Positions 1 to 8,517 of a stretch of 64,000 nt of DNA are shown piece after piece. Source of the DNA: Polynucleobacter rarus (GTDB taxonomy: Bacteria > Pseudomonadota > Gammaproteobacteria > Burkholderiales > Burkholderiaceae). Position 1 is the stretch's first letter; the number at the start of each line of letters is the position of its first letter. The notes beneath the pieces are model-generated. The model worked only from the letters and a program-made list of their open reading frames with translations, made no database searches and was not told where the DNA came from. The stretch is from positions 257,290 through 321,289 of the forward strand of contig NZ_NTGB01000001.1 of the NCBI RefSeq assembly GCF_003072505.1. Direction: 5' to 3'. A program made the translations under genes and the position numbers.

Positions 1-102
1 AACAGGTGCCTTCGGTTTGGTTTGAGCGAAAGAGCTTGTCATGCCTAGCGTTTCGCTAAGAATTAAGCTGAAGCTCAAAATAATTTTGAAACTTTTTTTC
101 AT
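1..102 (-). CDS. Exported protein, N-terminal fragment (gene runs off the window)
   Basis: Thirty-four codons are visible on the minus strand, starting at the ATG at 102 and leaving the window at base 1. The N-terminus has two lysines, a hydrophobic stretch and an Ala-Gln junction (SSFAQ), a typical Sec signal peptide. AGGAG at 112-116 is nine bases before the ATG, so the start is well supported. It is the last visible gene of a minus-strand run with a cytochrome and two DUF6644 proteins. The mature protein is outside the window, so no function can be given. Confidence 0.7.
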   Translation of the reverse strand, partial: MKKSFKIILSFSLILSETLGMTSSFAQTKPKAPV

Positions 103-167
103 GTCAATGATCTCCTTAGTATTGACCATTCTAGGTTCTAAAAAAACTGCTTTAAATAACAAACTTT

Positions 168-665
168 TTACAAAGTAAAACCAATCCATCTTCCACATGC
201 AACCACAATTAACCAAAAACATAAAGAACAAATTCCTGCTAGTTTGGCGATAGGTGGAACTCTATAGTTAGGATGTCCCCAGACATTCATCTCCTTGGAC
301 GAGATGAATTGAAATATAAGCATGTTCACGCCCGCCAATCCTAAAAATAAAAATTTTAATTGAAAGGCTGTGTTATTCAGATAAGTCGAAGCATTAGAAA
401 TAAACAATAAAGATCCAGTAATAACCGCAAGACTAAAACCAAGCCAGGTAATACGAATTAATGCTTTGGAGAAGGTACTAAATTCAAAGTTCCTAAATGC
501 AATTCCCGTTAGTCTGAAATCCACCAAAAAAATAGAGCCAATCACCATCGTAATAGCAAGTACGTGAAAAGATTCAATCCAAGGAAATAAAAACTCGTTC
601 TCACTAATCAATATAGCGATAGGTAAGTCTTGAAGGATATTACCGATTTGGGAAGTAGATATCAT
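168..665 (-). CDS. DUF6644 family membrane protein (second of a tandem pair)
   Basis: The 165-residue protein has about four hydrophobic segments, with an early motif IESFHVLA and a closing motif GRWIGFT that match the DUF6644 family as I know it. It resembles the neighbouring gene at 667-1164 in length, segment placement and the FQLKxL and GRWI motifs, so the two look like an old tandem duplication. It begins one base after its neighbour stops, so the genes are very probably co-transcribed with the upstream cytochrome. The biochemical role of the family is not known to me; a part in membrane redox chemistry is suggested only by the cytochrome. Confidence 0.75.
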   Translation of the reverse strand: MISTSQIGNILQDLPIAILISENEFLFPWIESFHVLAITMVIGSIFLVDFRLTGIAFRNFEFSTFSKALIRITWLGFSLAVITGSLLFISNASTYLNNTAFQLKFLFLGLAGVNMLIFQFISSKEMNVWGHPNYRVPPIAKLAGICSLCFWLIVVACGRWIGFTL

Positions 666-666
666 A

Positions 667-1164
667 TTAGGTATAGGCTATCCAGCGGCCTGCGAATAAT
701 ATGGCAAGCCAAAGTCCGATGGAAATCAAAGCGATTAATTTTTCAAAAAAATGCAAATTGTTTTTACTAAAAGAATGGTTAGCAATTCTTTTTTGTGCAA
801 CTGATAAATAGATCGAGCAAATAACAGCAGCAATAAGTAGCAGCATTTTTAGTTGAAATATCGGATTTAATAATGCTCTAGCTGGTTCACCAATAATCAT
901 GACTAAGCCACTTAAAAATAAAACCAACAGAGCGATATGTGCTGGCCCTTTAAGAGCACTAGCTAGAGGATATAAAACATGATTCCGATGCAAAATCCCT
1001 AGTGCTTTGAAGTTACTAATCATCATGGCTGTCATTAAAGTACACAAAGCTAGGATGTGGACGGTTTGGACTACCGCAACAATCCATTCCACACCTTGTA
1101 GTGACTGACTTAAATAAGTCTGCTCAATACTTAAAGAAAGCTGTTTTATAAAGGGATTGATCAT
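667..1164 (-). CDS. DUF6644 family membrane protein (first of a tandem pair)
   Basis: This 165-residue protein has about four transmembrane segments and the motifs VQTVHILAL near residue 33, FQLKMLLL near residue 103 and GRWIAYT at the C-terminus. These correspond to motifs in the paralogue directly downstream. The start at 1164 is three bases from the cytochrome stop and one base separates its stop from the next gene, indicating an operon. His in the first helix and the Arg-Trp pair at the end are conserved between the two copies and are candidates for functional residues. The function is unknown. Confidence 0.75.
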   Translation of the reverse strand: MINPFIKQLSLSIEQTYLSQSLQGVEWIVAVVQTVHILALCTLMTAMMISNFKALGILHRNHVLYPLASALKGPAHIALLVLFLSGLVMIIGEPARALLNPIFQLKMLLLIAAVICSIYLSVAQKRIANHSFSKNNLHFFEKLIALISIGLWLAILFAGRWIAYT

Positions 1165-1167
1165 GTA

Positions 1168-1710
1168 TTAATATTTGTTTGCTATTTGGTAAATATTACT
1201 GGAATTACTTGCCTGATTTATGACCTTAGCACCCGCTGGAGTAAAGCTTGACGATTTTTCGAAATTCGCATAAGCCTGATGACATCCAGCACATGATTTA
1301 TAAATTTCTTCGCCAGCCTTGAAAAGTAAATCGGGATCTTTATTTAAGGTAGCTTGAAGCGCTAAAAAACCAGAGGTATTTAATTTTTTCGCAGCGAGGG
1401 CCCAAATTTTGCCAGGTTGGACTCGATTGGGCATCATCAACAGATTACCTGCCTCAGTTAAAACTGCCGCTTGTTGGCGAAGTGATTCCCACTCTTCATC
1501 ATTTTTAGGGGCAATATTCGTAGTGCCATTTCTATCAATAATGGTTGATACCGAATCCCAAATTGCATCAGCTGCAGGGTCAATCAACCATAACATCAAG
1601 GACTTTAATTCGATAGTAGGAGCAGCATTTTTTTCGACCACTTTCAGGTTTTGACAGTGACTAAAGCCAGAAAAAAACATTAGAAAAATGACAGCAACAA
1701 AAATGCGCAT
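1168..1710 (-). CDS. Periplasmic c-type cytochrome, class II (cytochrome c prime-like)
   Basis: The 180-residue protein starts with a signal peptide (hydrophobic residues 3-17) and has one haem-binding CAGCH at 140-144, late in the chain. A single C-terminal CXXCH after a helical region is the layout of class II cytochromes (c prime/c556). Haem would be attached in the periplasm. It is first in an operon with two DUF6644 membrane proteins and an exported protein. Its electron partner is not evident. A tail of about 35 residues follows the haem motif, longer than usual for the class. Confidence 0.75.
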   Translation of the reverse strand: MRIFVAVIFLMFFSGFSHCQNLKVVEKNAAPTIELKSLMLWLIDPAADAIWDSVSTIIDRNGTTNIAPKNDEEWESLRQQAAVLTEAGNLLMMPNRVQPGKIWALAAKKLNTSGFLALQATLNKDPDLLFKAGEEIYKSCAGCHQAYANFEKSSSFTPAGAKVINQASNSSNIYQIANKY

Positions 1711-1888
1711 AATGATTGGCCCCAGATATATTTTTATTTTAAAAACAATGAAAATATATTACTCCAAACTTTCCATCTAAGGGTTTGCCATAGGTTTTGA
1801 GTGTTTTTGCACCTAGATAGAGGATTATCGGGGGCAGTCCCCAAAAGCACTCTAGGATTTAGGTTGACGTAGAACTGTTTGTAATTGA

Positions 1889-3250
1889 CTAGTCCTCCTT
1901 AAACTGTCTACGTATCAATCTAAACTGAGCTTCTAAATAATTAAAGGCATCGACGATGTCGGGATCAAATTTAGTTCCTCTCAAAGAATTGATGTACTCA
2001 GATGTTGCTTTATAGGTCCACGCTTTTTTATAGGGTCTTGAGGAGAGCAAAGCATCATAAACATCGGCTAAGGCCATGATTCTAGCTGATTGAGGAATAT
2101 CTTTACCACTTAAGCCCCTTGGGTACCCAGTGCCGTCCCAGTTTTCATGGTGTGAACCAGCTATTTCAATAGCTACTTTGATGATTTTTGAATTTATTTC
2201 ACCATCAACATTCATTGAAGATAGGATCCGCTCCCCAATTACGGCATGCGTTTTCATGATTTCCCACTCAGCGGGATTTAATTTGCCTGGTTTTAATAAG
2301 ACTGCATCTGGAATACCCACCTTACCGATATCATGCAGCGGAGCTGCTTTAAAAAGAATATTAAGAGTTTCTTTAGTGTAATTGACTTCAGACTTCCCAA
2401 TATCGTCTAAATGACTTGCAATAAGTCTGACAAAAAGCTGTGTTCGTAGGATATGGTTTCCTGTTTCGTTGTCACGCTCTTTTGCAAGCTGGTTTAATAC
2501 ATTGAGCATACCATTTTCTAAACTTTGAGCAACACCTTCAACTTCGTTTACTTCTTCAACTAGCGCCAGTAAATCGCTATTATATTTTTCTAGACGTTTT
2601 TGGTAATGAATTGAATTATCAAGATAAAACCCAACCCAAGAGATCTTACGAATAAAAACAAACATAAGGATTACTGCAAAAAATACAATATTAAAAATAT
2701 TTTGGTCCTGCGCTAAAACTATTTCTAACTTGTAACTTACTAGCCCTCTTGCTACCCAAAGAACCGCAATTAATACGCTTAAGATAAAAGGAATTTTAAT
2801 AAATAAACTTGAGCTATTTTTTTGAATTAGTTTCAGTTCTTTGGCGATGAATAAATTCCCAGCCCCTAAAAAAGCGCCTACTAGTAAAGGGGTGAACTCC
2901 TTGAAAGGTGAGTCACTAAGAATACTGGTAGCGCCTGCATACAATGCAGCTAAAACTAAAAACAAAGCTTTGAGGTTGGTCTTATTTAAAGCTTGGGTAT
3001 TGATCGCTTTGAATAATAAATATATTTGAGCAACTGAGAGGAAATTAGGCACGGTTATTCCAATCCATTCTGGGATAACGGGCCTAAGAACTAGGGTGGA
3101 GTAAAGAGCGGCTTGGACGAAACAAGCATAAGCTAGAAACTTTAGAGAAGTATTTTTGTTTTTTCTTAAAAAGGCAACTAAGAGCAGCCCCAAAAAGCCA
3201 TGAAGTAAGGCATAAGTAAAAAATAGTGATGCTACAGATAAAGATTTCAT
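1889..3250 (-). CDS. Membrane HD-GYP domain protein, probable cyclic-di-GMP phosphodiesterase
   Basis: The 453-residue protein has about seven hydrophobic segments in residues 1-205, a short coiled linker at about 215-255, and an HD-GYP domain. HD lies at 306-307 (PLHDIGKVG), followed by HAVIGE, HHEN at 367-370 and GTGYP at 373-377. These are the metal ligands and signature of the HD-GYP class that hydrolyses c-di-GMP, and all key residues are present, so activity is expected. The membrane part could sense a ligand, but no named sensor domain is recognised. It is transcribed away from the FNR gene across a 260-base gap. Confidence 0.85.
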   Translation of the reverse strand: MKSLSVASLFFTYALLHGFLGLLLVAFLRKNKNTSLKFLAYACFVQAALYSTLVLRPVIPEWIGITVPNFLSVAQIYLLFKAINTQALNKTNLKALFLVLAALYAGATSILSDSPFKEFTPLLVGAFLGAGNLFIAKELKLIQKNSSSLFIKIPFILSVLIAVLWVARGLVSYKLEIVLAQDQNIFNIVFFAVILMFVFIRKISWVGFYLDNSIHYQKRLEKYNSDLLALVEEVNEVEGVAQSLENGMLNVLNQLAKERDNETGNHILRTQLFVRLIASHLDDIGKSEVNYTKETLNILFKAAPLHDIGKVGIPDAVLLKPGKLNPAEWEIMKTHAVIGERILSSMNVDGEINSKIIKVAIEIAGSHHENWDGTGYPRGLSGKDIPQSARIMALADVYDALLSSRPYKKAWTYKATSEYINSLRGTKFDPDIVDAFNYLEAQFRLIRRQFKED

Positions 3251-3451
3251 TTATAAATTTTTTTAATATATTTAAAACATTGTACTACTCCCAAAATCAT
3301 TATTTAGCCCTATTCTATATAGGGAAACCCTATTATCCCTTAAGCCTACTTTACCTTGAAAAGACATATTTTTGTTTTCTAGGTTTAAGCAAGTTAAGCC
3401 TAAACGTTAATTACTTGCTGGTTCGTTATCGTACATTCAAGTTCGAAAAGA

Positions 3452-3465
3452 TTGATTAATATCAA
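3452..3465. promoter_or_regulatory. Perfect FNR box upstream of the fnr gene
   Basis: TTGATTAATATCAA is an exact match to the FNR consensus TTGAT-N4-ATCAA. It lies 46 bases before the chosen fnr ATG and about 200 bases from the divergent HD-GYP start. The position fits autoregulation of fnr, as in E. coli. It also argues that translation starts inside the longer open frame, because otherwise the operator would be the first codons. Confidence 0.7.
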
Positions 3466-3511
3466 TCAACTTTTATCTAAGAAATTTATTAGGTTCATGG
3501 AGATTATTCAT

Positions 3512-4288
3512 ATGAGAACGTTTCAGCGCGATACCCCACAATTTGTTGAAGGATTCAGAGCTCAGTCTAGCACTAGCTCCTGTGTAAAGTGCATCAGCAA
3601 ATCAGCTTGCTTAAATAGTAATCTTGACATTGATCGCAGAGAAAGATTAACGACTGAATATACCCATCAATTTAAAGTAAAAGTTGGAGATGCAATTTTT
3701 CATCAGGGTGATCCAATTCAATCTATTTATAACGTCAGTACTGGTTTCCTAAAGCTTGAATTTAGTTTATCCAATGGTCAGCATCAAGTAACGCGATTTG
3801 CATCTAATGGCGATCTGGTTGGATTAGATGGCATTGCCGATGGCAGGCATCATTTAGATGCGTATGCACTTACTGATGGTGTTATTTGTAGTCTTAACTA
3901 TGTTCGTTTGCAGTCATTAATTCAAAAAGAGCCAATGATTCAAAAGTCTATTGAACGCGCCTTGAGTAATGAATTAAATAGAGCCCAGGAACATCTTTTT
4001 TCACTTGGATCTCACTCTGTTGAAGAAAAACTAGTTTACTTTATTCTTGAGTTACTCCAAAAGGAGGGAAGATTTAAATCCGAGCAGAACTATCTCCATC
4101 TACCTATGAACAGGGGGGATTTAAAAAGCTATTTAGGTATTACCGTTGAGTCATTAAGTCGAGCTTTAGCCACATTGGAGGGAGCAAAATTTTTTCGAGT
4201 AAAAAACCGAGAAATTAATGAGATTGATTATCACAAACTCGTAGAATTTCTTGATTTAACCCTTGAGGAGAGTGGTCAAACAATCTGA
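3512..4288 (+). CDS. fnr: FNR-type oxygen-sensing transcription regulator
   Basis: The 258-residue protein (from the ATG at 3512) has the FNR cysteine motif C-x2-C-x5-C at residues 24, 27 and 33 and a fourth Cys at 126, together able to hold a 4Fe-4S cluster. A cyclic-nucleotide-binding fold follows, then a Crp-type helix-turn-helix containing TVESLSRAL, with the Glu and Ser-Arg that read TTGAT half sites. The frame is open from 3452, but GGAG at 3499-3502 is well spaced for 3512 and an FNR box sits at 3452-3465, so the shorter start is preferred. It should switch gene expression between oxic and anoxic growth. Confidence 0.85.
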   Translation: MRTFQRDTPQFVEGFRAQSSTSSCVKCISKSACLNSNLDIDRRERLTTEYTHQFKVKVGDAIFHQGDPIQSIYNVSTGFLKLEFSLSNGQHQVTRFASNGDLVGLDGIADGRHHLDAYALTDGVICSLNYVRLQSLIQKEPMIQKSIERALSNELNRAQEHLFSLGSHSVEEKLVYFILELLQKEGRFKSEQNYLHLPMNRGDLKSYLGITVESLSRALATLEGAKFFRVKNREINEIDYHKLVEFLDLTLEESGQTI

Positions 4289-4453
4289 TCACAAAGCTCA
4301 TTTAAAAGGATATCCCTATCAAAGATAATCTAGTAGGCCATTGGCCGTTAATTCTCAAATTCACCCACTTAAAATGGTGGCTGAATGAACTGAATGAGAG
4401 AAATCAAGAGTGTTTTATAAATACCCCCACCTGGATATAGGGATGAGAAAAAA

Positions 4454-4543
4454 TGGCGGAGAAGGTGGGATTTGAACCCACGAAGGATTTACACCCTTGC
4501 TTGATTTCGAGTCAAGTACATTCGACCACTCTGCCACTTCTCC
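4454..4543 (-). tRNA. tRNA-Ser, anticodon CGA
   Basis: Read on the minus strand, a 90-base cloverleaf starts GGAGAAG and ends CTTCTCC-G-CCA, so the acceptor stem pairs perfectly and CCA is encoded. The anticodon loop is CTCGAAA, giving CGA (reads UCG, serine). A long variable arm is present, as expected for a class II tRNA. The T-arm GTGGGTTCAAATCCCAC is intact. Confidence 0.95.
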
Positions 4544-4607
4544 GAATAGTTGAATCTTAACCTAATTTTCAATTATGATTGAGTAATCGACTATCTCGGA
4601 ATATAAC

Positions 4608-5075
4608 ATGGACAACGATTTAGAAAAAACAACTTCCACCTCTGTCAAGAAATTTGAGCGTAAGCTAGATTATTGGGTCAAAATATTTGGCAACGTCTTA
4701 GTTTCAGTCTTTCACCATATTGCTTTATTTGTGATTGGGATTGCGACTGTTTGGTCAGCTTCTTACGCCGCCCTTGAGATGCTTAAGAAGTCACACGCTT
4801 CGATTGAAGACCTATTATTACTCTTTATTTATTTAGAAATTGGGGCGATGGTCGGCATTTACTTTAAAACAAATCATATGCCAGTGCGTTTTTTAATCTA
4901 TCTCGCTATCACTGCAGTCACCAGATTAATTATTGATATTGTCAACGTAAAACATGAGGCAACAATTGAAGTAATGATTTTAGGTGGAACAATATTAGTG
5001 CTAGCACTAGCAAATTTAGTAGTTCGGTACGCTTCATCCTCTTTTCCTTCAAAAGTCAATATTGAAAAAAACTAA
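4608..5075 (+). CDS. psiE: PsiE-like (phosphate-starvation-inducible) membrane protein
   Basis: The 155-residue protein has four hydrophobic segments and the PsiE pattern HHIALFVIGIATVW, then FIYLEIGAMVGIYF and a basic-acidic stretch TRLIIDIV. The length fits the family (about 135-160 residues). In E. coli psiE is induced by phosphate starvation, but its molecular role is unknown. No Pho box was found by eye upstream. It stands alone between a tRNA and a methyltransferase gene. The family call is firm; the phosphate link is taken from the family and not seen here. Confidence 0.75.
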   Translation: MDNDLEKTTSTSVKKFERKLDYWVKIFGNVLVSVFHHIALFVIGIATVWSASYAALEMLKKSHASIEDLLLLFIYLEIGAMVGIYFKTNHMPVRFLIYLAITAVTRLIIDIVNVKHEATIEVMILGGTILVLALANLVVRYASSSFPSKVNIEKN

Positions 5076-5108
5076 AAAAGTACCTACATTTTTGGGAATC
5101 AAGTAACG

Positions 5109-5729
5109 ATGGCTGAATTTACCAATCCTTTAGAGCGTTGGGAATCGAGATTTTCGACTGACAACTATTTATTCGGTGAGGAGCCGAATCAATTTTTGAA
5201 AGATCAAAAAGAATATTTCCAAAATGGTCATGCTCTATCGATTGCAGATGGTGAAGGACGAAACAGCGTTTGGTTGGCGAAATTAGGCTTAGAGGTAGAT
5301 GCCTTTGATTTTTCTAAAGCAGCAATTCAAAAGGCAAACAACCTCGCTCAAAAAAATCAAGTAAGCGTTAACTTCACCTGTTCATCCTGGCAGGATTTTT
5401 CGTGGGAAGCTAAGAAGTACGACTATGTTGTAGGAATTTTTTTCCAGTTTGCGAATCCTGAGAAGCGTTTAAAACTCTTTCAAAAGATGATTCAAACTCT
5501 AAAAGTTGGTGGTTTATTAATCATCCAAGGATATGGCAAAGATCAACTACTCTACAAAACAGGTGGTCCAGGTGAATTAGATCACTTATACGACGAGTCT
5601 TTAATGAGGGATTTATTGCCTCATTTTGAATTTTTAGAACTTAAAACTTATGTGGCTACCATTAGCGAGGGAACAGGGCATGCTGGTATGTCGAGTCTTG
5701 TCGGCGTAGTTGCTCGAAAACTTGCTTAA
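5109..5729 (+). CDS. Class I SAM-dependent methyltransferase (TehB-like)
   Basis: The 206-residue protein has a SAM-binding motif I variant ALSIADGEGRNSVWLA at about residues 42-57, an acidic residue ending the second strand (VDAFDFS) and the motif IV region KYDYVVGIFF. The overall layout is that of the small methyltransferases annotated as tellurite-resistance TehB-like. It follows psiE by about 30 bases and could be co-transcribed. The substrate cannot be read from the sequence; thiol, metalloid or small-molecule methylation are all possible. Confidence 0.7.
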   Translation: MAEFTNPLERWESRFSTDNYLFGEEPNQFLKDQKEYFQNGHALSIADGEGRNSVWLAKLGLEVDAFDFSKAAIQKANNLAQKNQVSVNFTCSSWQDFSWEAKKYDYVVGIFFQFANPEKRLKLFQKMIQTLKVGGLLIIQGYGKDQLLYKTGGPGELDHLYDESLMRDLLPHFEFLELKTYVATISEGTGHAGMSSLVGVVARKLA

Positions 5730-5928
5730 AAGTCCATAAAGCCTAGGCGAATGTCTTTTTAGGGAAAGAATCACCTAATATGGTACAAATTTCAGCAGTT
5801 AAGCTATAACTTTGATGCAATCAAAAATCCTTCTTGCAGGAATGGTTTATCCTAGAGTTCTCATGAAATTTAGTAACAAATTAAAATGTTGTTAAATTAT
5901 TTATAGTTATTTTGCTGAACCACTTAGG

Positions 5929-7614
5929 GTGAAGAGTTTGAAAGATAAAAATCAGGTGCCAGAGAACCAACATAATGATCATTATGATTTAATCGTGGTC
6001 GGCGCAGGTTTGGCTGGTTTAACTGTTGCATTAGAAGTTGCTGCTCACAAAAAAATTGCGATTTTAGCTAAACGTCAGCTAACTGAGGCAGCTACTGCTT
6101 GGGCGCAGGGTGGTATTGTTGGTGTGCTGGATAAAAAAGATAGCTTTGAATCTCACATTGGCGACACTCTGGAAGCTGGTGCCGGAATCGTTTCGGAATC
6201 AACAGCTCGGTATATCGCTGAAAATAGCTCAGATGCAGTTGAGTGGTTAGTTGAGCAGGGGGTTGAGTTTACGCCTGATCCAGAAGGTCCATTAGGTTTG
6301 CATTTAACCAGAGAGGGTGGGCACACCCATCGTCGGATTGCTCACGTCGCGGATGCTACGGGTAAGGCTATTCATGACGTATTACTGGAAAAAGTGAAAG
6401 CGCATCCTAATATTGATCTGCTAGAACACTGGATTGCAATCGATTTAATTACGAATCGTCACCTAGTTCAAAAGCCGAACAAAGATTACAAAAAATCGAT
6501 TCAGAAAGACCAATGTCTTGGGGTTTATGCATTAGATATTAAAGAAAATAAGGTGAAGACTTTAATTGCTGATGCGGTCGTATTGGCGACTGGCGGCGTC
6601 GGCAAAGTCTATAAATATACGACCAATCCCGATACTTCTACTGGAGACGGTATTGCGATGGCCTGGCGAGCTGGGTGTCGTGTCGGCAATATGGAATTTA
6701 TGCAATTTCATCCGACCTGTTTATATCACCCAGAAGAAAGAAGCTTTCTGATTACTGAAGCGATGCGAGGTGAGGGCGGTCAATTAAAGCTGCCGGATGG
6801 CACGCGTTTTATGGCTGATCATGATGAAAGAATGGAGCTAGCACCAAGAGATATTGTGGCTCGAGCCATCGATTTTGAAATAAAAAAACACGGCTTAGAG
6901 TATGTTTTATTAGATGCTACCCATTTAGGGGCGGAATTCATTAAAGAGCACTTCCCAACGATTTATGCCAAATGTTTGTCAGTTGGCATCGACATTACTA
7001 AACAAGGAATCCCAGTTGTGCCGGCCGCTCACTATACCTGTGGCGGCGTGGTGACTGATTTGAATGGCCAAACAGATTTGCCGCACTTGTATTCAGTTGG
7101 TGAGGCTACTTGCACTGGACTACACGGCGCCAATCGACTGGCGAGTAACTCTTTATTGGAGTGTGTCGTGATCGGCAAATCCACCGCTAAAAAAATCTTA
7201 GAGGAGCCTGAATCGACTATTCCTCAAGTGAAGCAGTGGGATGACAGTCAAGTAGAGGATGCTGACGAAATGGTGGTGATTTCGCATAACTGGGATGAGT
7301 TAAGGTCTTTGATGTGGAATTATGTCGGCATCGTTAGAACGACTCGAAGACTTGAGCGTGCTTTACATCGTATCAACTTTTTAGAGACCGAAGTGAATGA
7401 GTATTACTCTAACTTTAAGGTCAACCGAGATTTAATTGAACTTCGAAACTTGTTGGTTTGTGCTGAACTAATCGTTCGTTCAGCACTTTCTAGAAAAGAA
7501 AGTCGTGGCTTGCATTACACCAGAGATTATCCTGATACCTTTGCAGTATCTTACCCAACGATCCTAACTCCGATTCGGAAAAAAGATGGTATTAAAGTAG
7601 CGGAAGAGATTTAG
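5929..7614 (+). CDS. nadB: L-aspartate oxidase
   Basis: NadB oxidises L-aspartate to iminoaspartate with FAD, the first step of NAD de novo synthesis. An FAD-binding GAGLAG lies at residues 25-30, followed by the family motifs TREGGHTHRRI, FMQFHPT and GANRLASNSLLE. At 561 residues it is slightly longer than usual (about 530-540), with an extra stretch near residues 180-200. No ATG fits: GTG at 5929 has no spaced ribosome site, while TTG at 5938 lies eight bases after AGGG at 5926-5929, so translation may start there. It faces nadC, and the two stop codons overlap. Confidence 0.93.
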   Translation: MKSLKDKNQVPENQHNDHYDLIVVGAGLAGLTVALEVAAHKKIAILAKRQLTEAATAWAQGGIVGVLDKKDSFESHIGDTLEAGAGIVSESTARYIAENSSDAVEWLVEQGVEFTPDPEGPLGLHLTREGGHTHRRIAHVADATGKAIHDVLLEKVKAHPNIDLLEHWIAIDLITNRHLVQKPNKDYKKSIQKDQCLGVYALDIKENKVKTLIADAVVLATGGVGKVYKYTTNPDTSTGDGIAMAWRAGCRVGNMEFMQFHPTCLYHPEERSFLITEAMRGEGGQLKLPDGTRFMADHDERMELAPRDIVARAIDFEIKKHGLEYVLLDATHLGAEFIKEHFPTIYAKCLSVGIDITKQGIPVVPAAHYTCGGVVTDLNGQTDLPHLYSVGEATCTGLHGANRLASNSLLECVVIGKSTAKKILEEPESTIPQVKQWDDSQVEDADEMVVISHNWDELRSLMWNYVGIVRTTRRLERALHRINFLETEVNEYYSNFKVNRDLIELRNLLVCAELIVRSALSRKESRGLHYTRDYPDTFAVSYPTILTPIRKKDGIKVAEEI

Positions 7615-8492
7615 TTATTACTCTCAATGCGAGCTAATACTCGCATTGAGTAATCAATTGCTTCCACATTTTTGGTTAGTTTCCCACTCGAAATTCGGTC
7701 AACTCCTGTCATGGCAATTTTTCTTAATTGCTCTATATCCACTCCACCAGAAACTTCTAAGAGCGCGCGTCCTTGATTAATGTTGACGGCTTGTTGCATT
7801 TGCTCCAAGCTAAAATCATCAATCAATATACTGTGTGCTCCAGCTGCAAGGGCTTCTTCCATTTCTGCGATGGATTCAACTTCGATTTGAATACTTACCT
7901 TTGCGTTTAAGGCCATGGCTGCTTTAACAGCAGCAGTAATACTACCCGCCGCCATAATGTGATTTTCTTTAATTAAGATACCGTCCCAAAGCGCCATACG
8001 GTGATTTTGCCCGCCGCCAATTCTGACTGCGTATTTTTGTGCTTGACGTAAACCAGGTAAGGTTTTTCTAGTATCTAACATCTTGCATCCCTTGGGATTT
8101 ACATGAATGTCAGCGATAGCTTGCATGTAAGAATGCGTCACCGTCGCTGTATAAGATAGGGTTTGCAAGAAATTCAGGGCTGGGCGTTCTGCGGAGAGGA
8201 TTGATCGGCCATTGCTCGTGATAGAACAGACCACGGCTTGATTCGGCATGACCTCACCTTCGGCAAAGTTCCATTCAATTTTTGCCTGAGGATCTAGTTT
8301 TAAAATACACCGGTCAAACCAAGGTCTGCCACATAGAACGGCGTTTTCTTGTTTAACGATAACGTGTGCTTTGACGGTTTCATTGCTCGGTGCTAGCATG
8401 GCGGTCCAATCACAGACCCCTACATCTTCTAATAGAGCGTCATGTACATTTCGCTCAATGGCTTGTTCGAGAGTTTCGTTATAAGAAAACAT
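7611..8492 (-). CDS. nadC: Nicotinate-nucleotide (quinolinate) pyrophosphorylase
   Basis: NadC joins quinolinate and PRPP to give nicotinate mononucleotide with loss of CO2. The 293-residue sequence has the family motifs LSAERPALNFLQTLS, MLDTRKTLPGLR, GGGQNHRMALWDGILIKENHI and, near the end, LLEVSGGV. Length is normal. It lies 25 bases downstream of nadA on the same strand, so nadA-nadC form one unit; nadB converges from the other side with a 4-base overlap at the stops. Confidence 0.95.
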   Translation of the reverse strand: MFSYNETLEQAIERNVHDALLEDVGVCDWTAMLAPSNETVKAHVIVKQENAVLCGRPWFDRCILKLDPQAKIEWNFAEGEVMPNQAVVCSITSNGRSILSAERPALNFLQTLSYTATVTHSYMQAIADIHVNPKGCKMLDTRKTLPGLRQAQKYAVRIGGGQNHRMALWDGILIKENHIMAAGSITAAVKAAMALNAKVSIQIEVESIAEMEEALAAGAHSILIDDFSLEQMQQAVNINQGRALLEVSGGVDIEQLRKIAMTGVDRISSGKLTKNVEAIDYSMRVLARIESNN

Positions 8493-8517
8493 AATTGATC
8501 TTTAAAAAATAATGAAA

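Noticed and set aside
3226..3459. Open frame of 77 codons between the HD-GYP gene and fnr on the plus strand
   Set aside because: It has no ribosome site or family features, is rich in Phe/Tyr/Leu from AT-rich DNA, and overlaps the promoter region and FNR box.
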